Below are positions 6,032 through 8,650 of a stretch of DNA of 8,650 nucleotides, piece by piece. The position numbers and the translations under genes are program-made. The notes below the pieces were generated by a model, which saw only the letters and a list, made by a program, of their open reading frames with translations, did not search any database and was not told the origin of the DNA. The DNA lies in the NCBI GenBank assembly GCA_030613345.1, contig JAUWMD010000102.1:1-8650 (forward strand). Reading direction: 5' to 3'. Position 1 is the first letter of the stretch; each line of letters starts with the position of its first letter. The DNA is from Candidatus Krumholzibacteriota bacterium. GTDB lineage: Bacteria; Krumholzibacteriota; Krumholzibacteriia; Krumholzibacteriales; Krumholzibacteriaceae.

Positions 6032-6523
6032 TTAGAAAGACCAGTTCACGATCGGGAAAACCGGAAGAAACCCTCCCTCGCGGATGATGTTGATCAATCC
6101 TATCTGAAGCCCGTGCATCGTCTGGGTGTAGTTGATGAAACCGAGCTGTAAACCCTTTGTATGTCCCGTGTAGTTAATAAACCCCCACTGCCAGCCATTG
6201 AAGGCGCCTTTATTCACGTTCACCGTGCCGTACTGAACCCCGGTAAAATCAGCGTCCACCCAGTTGGCGAGACCAAACTGGACACCCTTGGATTCTCCCG
6301 AGGTCAGATGGTTTACGAGACCGAGGTCGAGACCGGTAAGCGATGCGTTTCTCCCGTAGATCAGGTTGAAACGGAACGCCGTTATCGAAGTCTCTTCGGG
6401 AAAGATCTGCAGGGGCGTAAACAGTGAGAGCTGTACGGGCTTTTCTTCGGCAATACCATCGACCGGTACGCATGTTATGATCACAAGTATGAAAATAACA
6501 ATGGTAAGCGTCGATCTCATCAT
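6032..6523 (-). CDS. LA_2272-type surface repeat protein
   Basis: 163 residues, starting MMRST. AAGGAG lies 3 bases before the first ATG and 6 before the second (6520), so the second may be used. A signal peptide covers about residues 1-25. Residues 64-145 hold six tandem 14-16 residue repeats of the form G-[LVW]-[DQ]-[aromatic or aliphatic]-G-x-x-N (GLDLGLVN, GVQFGLAN, GVQYGTVN, GWQWGFIN, GLQLGFIN, GLQIGLIN). This pattern is typical of the repeat proteins annotated LA_2272 after Leptospira. The protein ends in WSF, a terminal Phe consistent with outer-membrane insertion. The repeat probably makes a regular beta structure at the cell surface or in the outer membrane; the function is unknown. 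Ten bases separate it from the DUF6868 gene. Confidence 0.78.
   Translation of the reverse strand: MMRSTLTIVIFILVIITCVPVDGIAEEKPVQLSLFTPLQIFPEETSITAFRFNLIYGRNASLTGLDLGLVNHLTSGESKGVQFGLANWVDADFTGVQYGTVNVNKGAFNGWQWGFINYTGHTKGLQLGFINYTQTMHGLQIGLINIIREGGFLPVFPIVNWSF
6089..6334 (-). repeat. Six tandem coding repeats of about 45 bases
   Basis: These are codons 64-145 of the repeat protein. Unit lengths by residue are 16, 15, 15, 14, 14 and a final partial unit. The last two full units share INYT followed by a short variable tract and GLQ. At the DNA level the units have diverged, so this is an old protein repeat rather than a fresh tandem duplication. Confidence 0.7.
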
Positions 6524-6556
6524 GGTCTCCTTCCGCTTCCAGTGGCCCTGAAGTCA

Positions 6557-6571
6557 CGGGGATGATCCCCG
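6557..6571. other. Small GC hairpin in leader of repeat-protein gene
   Basis: CGGGG (6557-6561) pairs with CCCCG (6567-6571) around a 5-base loop. It lies about 33 bases before the ATG at 6523, between a candidate promoter and the Shine-Dalgarno. No T-run follows on either strand, so it is not an intrinsic terminator. Confidence 0.25.
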
Positions 6572-6581
6572 CCTGTGCCCG

Positions 6582-6611
6582 ATAGTAGAACGGCGGCGAT
6601 GCTATGTACAA
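6582..6611 (-). promoter_or_regulatory. Weak candidate promoter for repeat protein and DUF6868 gene
   Basis: On the minus strand, TTGTAC (6606-6611) and TACTAT (6582-6587) are 18 bases apart. Both are partial matches to consensus. The position in the 107-base gap upstream of 6523 is reasonable, and it would give a leader of about 50 bases that contains the hairpin at 6557-6571. Confidence 0.3.
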
Positions 6612-6630
6612 TCCTTTCTTTACTCAGGGA

Positions 6631-6717
6631 TCATGCCATCGAGTATCTACCGGTCGGCTTTATCCTCCATGCAATCACGAGGCCGCCCATCAGTCCCGCG
6701 ACGATGATTCTTTTCAT
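6631..6717 (-). CDS. Possible 28-residue membrane micro-protein
   Basis: ATG at 6717, TGA at 6631-6633. AGGGGTG lies about 6 bases before the start. The product begins MKRIIVAGLMGGLVIAW, one short Gly-rich hydrophobic helix with a basic start, and ends in a basic tail (RIKPTGRYSMA). It could be a genuine small membrane protein, or the remaining first helix of a longer protein broken by mutation: an MKRIIVAGL-type start is common in larger membrane proteins. I found no plausible continuation in the other frames. It lies 40 bases after the NTF2-like gene and may share its transcript. Confidence 0.4.
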   Translation of the reverse strand: MKRIIVAGLMGGLVIAWRIKPTGRYSMA

Positions 6718-6757
6718 GATTTTCACCCCTCTCTACGGAGGCTGACAATCGGTCCTG

Positions 6758-7240
6758 CTACTCCTGCTCAAATGCCTCGATCGACACATCGCTGTTCCAT
6801 ATATCCAGCTCCAGCTTCCACGCGTCCTGCTGATTCCGCCGCCAGATATGAATGTTCTTTGTCTTGTGCCACCTGGGACTTTCGCCTTCGAAATGATACG
6901 TATAGAAATAGGAATTCACCGTATATGCCATATCTCCGGAGACCACCGCGCGGATCATCTCGCGGTCTCGAAGCTTGAAGACCGCATCTTCACTGTCCCG
7001 GAAGCTCGCGGCAACATCTTCTTTCCCGCTGATCATCGTCCAGTGATTGGGCATCAACACGACATCATCTGCGAGAAGGCCGATCCGTGTCTCGGCGTCA
7101 CCGGAATCGATTGCCGCATAGAACGAATCGATCGCGGCCTGGAGTTTCACGGGAAGCGCGTCCACAAGCCCTGGTTCCCCTGTAAGGGAAAGTGGAAAGA
7201 GCGTGATAATGATAAACAACGCCGCCGGAATGCGTTTCAT
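6758..7240 (-). CDS. Secreted NTF2/SnoaL-like (DUF4440-type) protein
   Basis: 160 residues from the ATG at 7240, chosen because GGAGGGG lies directly upstream and a signal peptide follows (MKRIPAALFIIITLFPLSL, cleavage near residue 21). Residues about 30-153 have the order of an NTF2-like cone fold: helix LQAAIDSFYAAIDSGDAETR, then IGLLADDVVLMPNHWTMISG (53-72), a helix with DVAASFRDS, strands REMIRAVVSGDMAYTVNSYF and a final strand pair ending WKLELDIWNSD. These match the YybH/DUF4440 type, where DGDA-like and W+I..D.WNS segments are typical. The family includes isomerases, hydrolases and binding proteins; no catalytic set is clear here, so the function is unknown. Export is expected. A candidate promoter lies just upstream. 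Confidence 0.8.
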   Translation of the reverse strand: MKRIPAALFIIITLFPLSLTGEPGLVDALPVKLQAAIDSFYAAIDSGDAETRIGLLADDVVLMPNHWTMISGKEDVAASFRDSEDAVFKLRDREMIRAVVSGDMAYTVNSYFYTYHFEGESPRWHKTKNIHIWRRNQQDAWKLELDIWNSDVSIEAFEQE

Positions 7241-7259
7241 AACCCCTCCATCACACTTG

Positions 7260-7289
7260 ATTATCACTTATCCATATGCGGAGAGACAA
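7260..7289 (-). promoter_or_regulatory. Candidate promoter of NTF2-like gene
   Basis: On the minus strand, TTGTCT (7284-7289) and GATAAT (7260-7265) are 18 bases apart, matching consensus at 4/6 and 5/6 positions. The leader before the ATG at 7240 would be about 12 bases and would include the GGAGGGG site. It lies in the 79-base gap after the protease gene. The -10 overlaps TTGATTATCA (7257-7266 on the plus strand), a core shared with the palindrome at 3694-3706. Confidence 0.45.
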
Positions 7290-7319
7290 GTGAGAAAGCC
7301 GTCGCTGGCATCCCGGGGA

Positions 7320-7949
7320 TCACCCGCGGGTAATGAGATATAAGGCCGTCATAATACCCACCCCTGCTGTCATATGTGAAATCATTGGCATGGCCAGTCC
7401 ATGATAGCGTCCGGCCATGCATCGCCACAGCGAGGAGACCAGGACAAGTATGACAAACACGACCACGACCCAGTGGATCTTCAGGAAATGGATCAGCACG
7501 AGTACGTGATACACGGCAAAAGCGACATCCGCAATATCGATGCTTCGGTTTCGCTCTGCCAGCGCGTCTCTCCAGAAGATCTCCTCGAGGATTGGATGCA
7601 TGGAGACGAAGTACGCGGCGAACAGCCACCAGCGCGCCCCGTGGAGCCCGAATGAATCGAGGGCCGCGGAGAGGCTGCCCTGTACATTTTCGATCACGGG
7701 CCATAGAATGACCAGAAGCGGCCCGGAGCACGCACACAGAAGAATAAGCCCGATACCGGTCGGGGTATGCCACCCCCGGAACAACGCCGGCCGGGCACGG
7801 TTGCGGCGCGTGAGAAACAGATATATCACGATTACTGCATGATAGAACAGGATCGTCGCCCACGCCGACCTGAGGTAATACAGACCCGCCAGGACGGTGA
7901 TGCATGGCAGCACCAGAACGACATGCCTCGATCCGAAGAATCCGGACAT
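7320..7949 (-). CDS. CPBP-family intramembrane metalloprotease (CAAX protease-like)
   Basis: 209 residues, with about six hydrophobic helices. The CPBP motifs are visible: motif 1 EEIFWR (122-127, EExxxR), motif 2 FAVYH (144-148, FxxxH) and a motif-3 His at SHMTAG (191-196). The paired Glu and two His residues would form the metal site in the membrane. The usual Asn or Asp four residues after the third-motif His is Gly here. Bacterial CPBP proteins act as proteases in bacteriocin immunity, signalling or processing of lipidated peptides, and many are uncharacterised. AGGTGA lies 3 bases before the ATG at 7949, and it overlaps the stop of a short upstream frame (7953-8060), as expected inside an operon. 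The target is unknown. Confidence 0.8.
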   Translation of the reverse strand: MSGFFGSRHVVLVLPCITVLAGLYYLRSAWATILFYHAVIVIYLFLTRRNRARPALFRGWHTPTGIGLILLCACSGPLLVILWPVIENVQGSLSAALDSFGLHGARWWLFAAYFVSMHPILEEIFWRDALAERNRSIDIADVAFAVYHVLVLIHFLKIHWVVVVFVILVLVSSLWRCMAGRYHGLAMPMISHMTAGVGIMTALYLITRG

Positions 7950-7952
7950 AAG

Positions 7953-8060
7953 TCACCTGTCCCGGTCGGGATACAACGTTTCCCTTATCTTCCCCGCCCA
8001 TTTGCAATTCTTCTTGCGTACGGCGGCCTTCCTCCTGTAAATAAGATACCAGAATGACAG
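7953..8060 (-). pseudogene. Basic 35-codon ORF or 3' remnant upstream of the protease
   Basis: A minus-strand frame ends at TGA 7953-7955, 3 bases before the protease ATG, with that gene's Shine-Dalgarno spanning the stop. It encodes a short aromatic stretch (SFWYLIYRRKAA) followed by a Lys/Arg-rich tail ending in KIRETLYPDRDR. Third positions are mostly G or C and the composition looks like a real protein end. There is no ATG or GTG start. An in-frame TAA lies at 8063-8065 and the only early candidate is CTG at 8058, one base after an AAAGGAG. It is either the 3' end of a gene cut by rearrangement or frameshift, or a micro-protein with a rare start. Confidence 0.35.
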
Positions 8061-8099
8061 GCTCCTTTAGCAACGTACCAGCTTACCGGGAAATCGTCT

Positions 8100-8267
8100 A
8101 TGGCTCATAATCCGGATATATCTCGAGTGGCCGAGAGAGGCCTGTGCCATTCCTGCGGCGCATGCTCAGGAACCTGTCCGGAAGGCGCCATCCGGTTCGA
8201 GGAGACGATCGCAGAAAGATCTCACCGGCAGGATGTGGGATTCCGTTTTTTCGTGCTGAGCCGTTGA
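8100..8267 (+). pseudogene. Truncated four-Cys [4Fe-4S] ferredoxin-like fragment
   Basis: ATG at 8100, TGA at 8265-8267, 55 codons. Residues 14-38 contain RGLCHSCGACSGTCPEGAIR, a complete CxxCxxCxxxCP cluster motif (Cys 16, 19, 22, 26). The opening (ISRVAERGLC...CPEGAIRFEET) resembles the N-terminus of the coenzyme F420 hydrogenase/dehydrogenase beta-subunit-like Fe-S proteins found in polysaccharide clusters. Those run to several hundred residues with a second cluster motif soon after. Here the similarity stops after FEETIA and an unrelated tail ending GFRFFVLSR follows. I therefore call it a truncated remnant; a genuine one-cluster mini-ferredoxin is possible but lacks the usual second half. 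The Shine-Dalgarno (GGGA) is weak. A glycosyltransferase starts 26 bases downstream. Confidence 0.55.
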
Positions 8268-8293
8268 TCTCGAGACAATTGCATCAGGAGAAC

Positions 8294-8650
8294 ATGAACC
8301 GCAGGACAGCATTCTATGTACCGAACCTGGGCGGCGGAGGCGCACAGAGAGTCATCATCAATCTGGCCCGGGGTTTCGTCGAGCGTGGTCTTAATGTGGA
8401 TGTCGTCGTTGCAAAGGCGGCCGGTCCCCTCCTGGAAGAGGTGCCTGAAGGCGCCAGGCTTGTAGATCTCGGATCGAGGGGCGCTCTCGGCAGTCTGCCG
8501 CGTCTTGTAAAATACATGAAGCGCGAGAGGCCGGTCGCGAGGCTCTCCACAATGAGTCATTGCAACGGCGGCGCGCGCCTCGCCCGATGGTTTTCAAGGG
8601 CAGACATGCGGCTGGGCGTCCGGGAAGCCAACACATTGACCTTCCATGAG
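8294..8650 (+). CDS. GT4-family glycosyltransferase, N-terminal part (3' partial)
   Basis: The ATG at 8294 is preceded by AGGAG 3 bases away. 119 codons are present and the frame is still open at the window end. The start is that of a GT-B fold sugar transferase: MNRRTAFYVPNLGGGGAQRV (strand, glycine-rich turn, then the GGAQRVIINLARGF helix), followed by ERGLNVDVVVAKAAGPLLEE, VPEGARLVDLGSRGALGSLP and LSTMSHCNGGARLARW, with REANTL near the edge. GT4 enzymes use nucleotide sugars to build LPS, O-antigen or exopolysaccharide at the cytoplasmic face of the inner membrane. The catalytic C-terminal half (E-x7-E region) lies outside the window, so activity and sugar cannot be judged. It marks the beginning of a probable polysaccharide locus. 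Confidence 0.85.
   Translation, partial: MNRRTAFYVPNLGGGGAQRVIINLARGFVERGLNVDVVVAKAAGPLLEEVPEGARLVDLGSRGALGSLPRLVKYMKRERPVARLSTMSHCNGGARLARWFSRADMRLGVREANTLTFHE

Noticed and set aside
6557..6571. CGGGG/CCCCG hairpin as an intrinsic terminator
   Set aside because: No T-run follows on either strand and it sits in the leader of the repeat-protein gene.
7264..8073. 269-codon minus-strand frame across the protease gene
   Set aside because: Starts with TTG, overlaps the CPBP gene in another frame, and has a low-complexity Arg/Gly/His-rich product without a recognisable domain.

Overview
The window looks like chromosomal DNA from a fairly GC-rich Gram-negative bacterium. It encodes an outer-membrane-type beta-barrel ending in Phe, several Sec signal peptides, and the start of a polysaccharide glycosyltransferase. 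Shine-Dalgarno sites are strong (GGAGG-like), and Arg AGG/AGA and Ile ATA codons are common, which is unlike typical Proteobacteria. I would guess an uncultivated FCB-type or related lineage, but gene content alone does not settle this. I saw no rRNA, tRNA, CRISPR array, insertion sequence or phage gene. No gene-free stretch exceeds about 150 bases.

Layout: the last 29 codons of a plus-strand gene end at 89 and converge on a long run of minus-strand genes (114-7949). Read in the direction of transcription, the minus-strand run is: a possible remnant or small basic ORF (7953-8060); a CPBP-type intramembrane protease (7320-7949); a secreted NTF2/SnoaL-like protein (6758-7240); a 28-residue membrane ORF (6631-6717); an LA_2272-type repeat protein (6032-6523); a DUF6868 membrane protein (5779-6021); a membrane-anchored zinc ribbon (5411-5647); a SpoIIAA/STAS-like protein (5019-5378); a DUF523-DUF1722 (TudS/YbgA-type) Fe-S protein (4075-5022); a small glycine-rich two-helix membrane protein (3727-3963); and a three-gene unit of an SLC12-like cation-chloride cotransporter (1350-3578), a secreted DUF2914 protein (901-1305) and an outer-membrane barrel (114-866). 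On the plus strand from 8100 there is a truncated four-cysteine ferredoxin-like fragment, then a GT4 glycosyltransferase running off the window end.

How they fit together: the transporter, DUF2914 and barrel genes are 44 and 34 bases apart and share one good sigma70-like promoter just upstream of the transporter. They plausibly form one envelope operon with an inner-membrane transporter, a periplasmic protein and an outer-membrane protein. The zinc ribbon, STAS-like and DUF523-DUF1722 genes form a second tight unit, with an ATGA overlap between the last two. The repeat protein and DUF6868 gene form a third pair, in which the stop codon merges into the next Shine-Dalgarno. The divergent region 7950-8100 appears to be a rearrangement boundary between this block and a polysaccharide locus, because broken-looking coding fragments flank it on both sides.

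Most of the window is ordinary housekeeping or accessory envelope genes. The points worth a second look are the cotransporter operon, the Cys-to-Ser change in the DUF523 motif, the STAS coupling, the repeat protein and the fragments around 8100.
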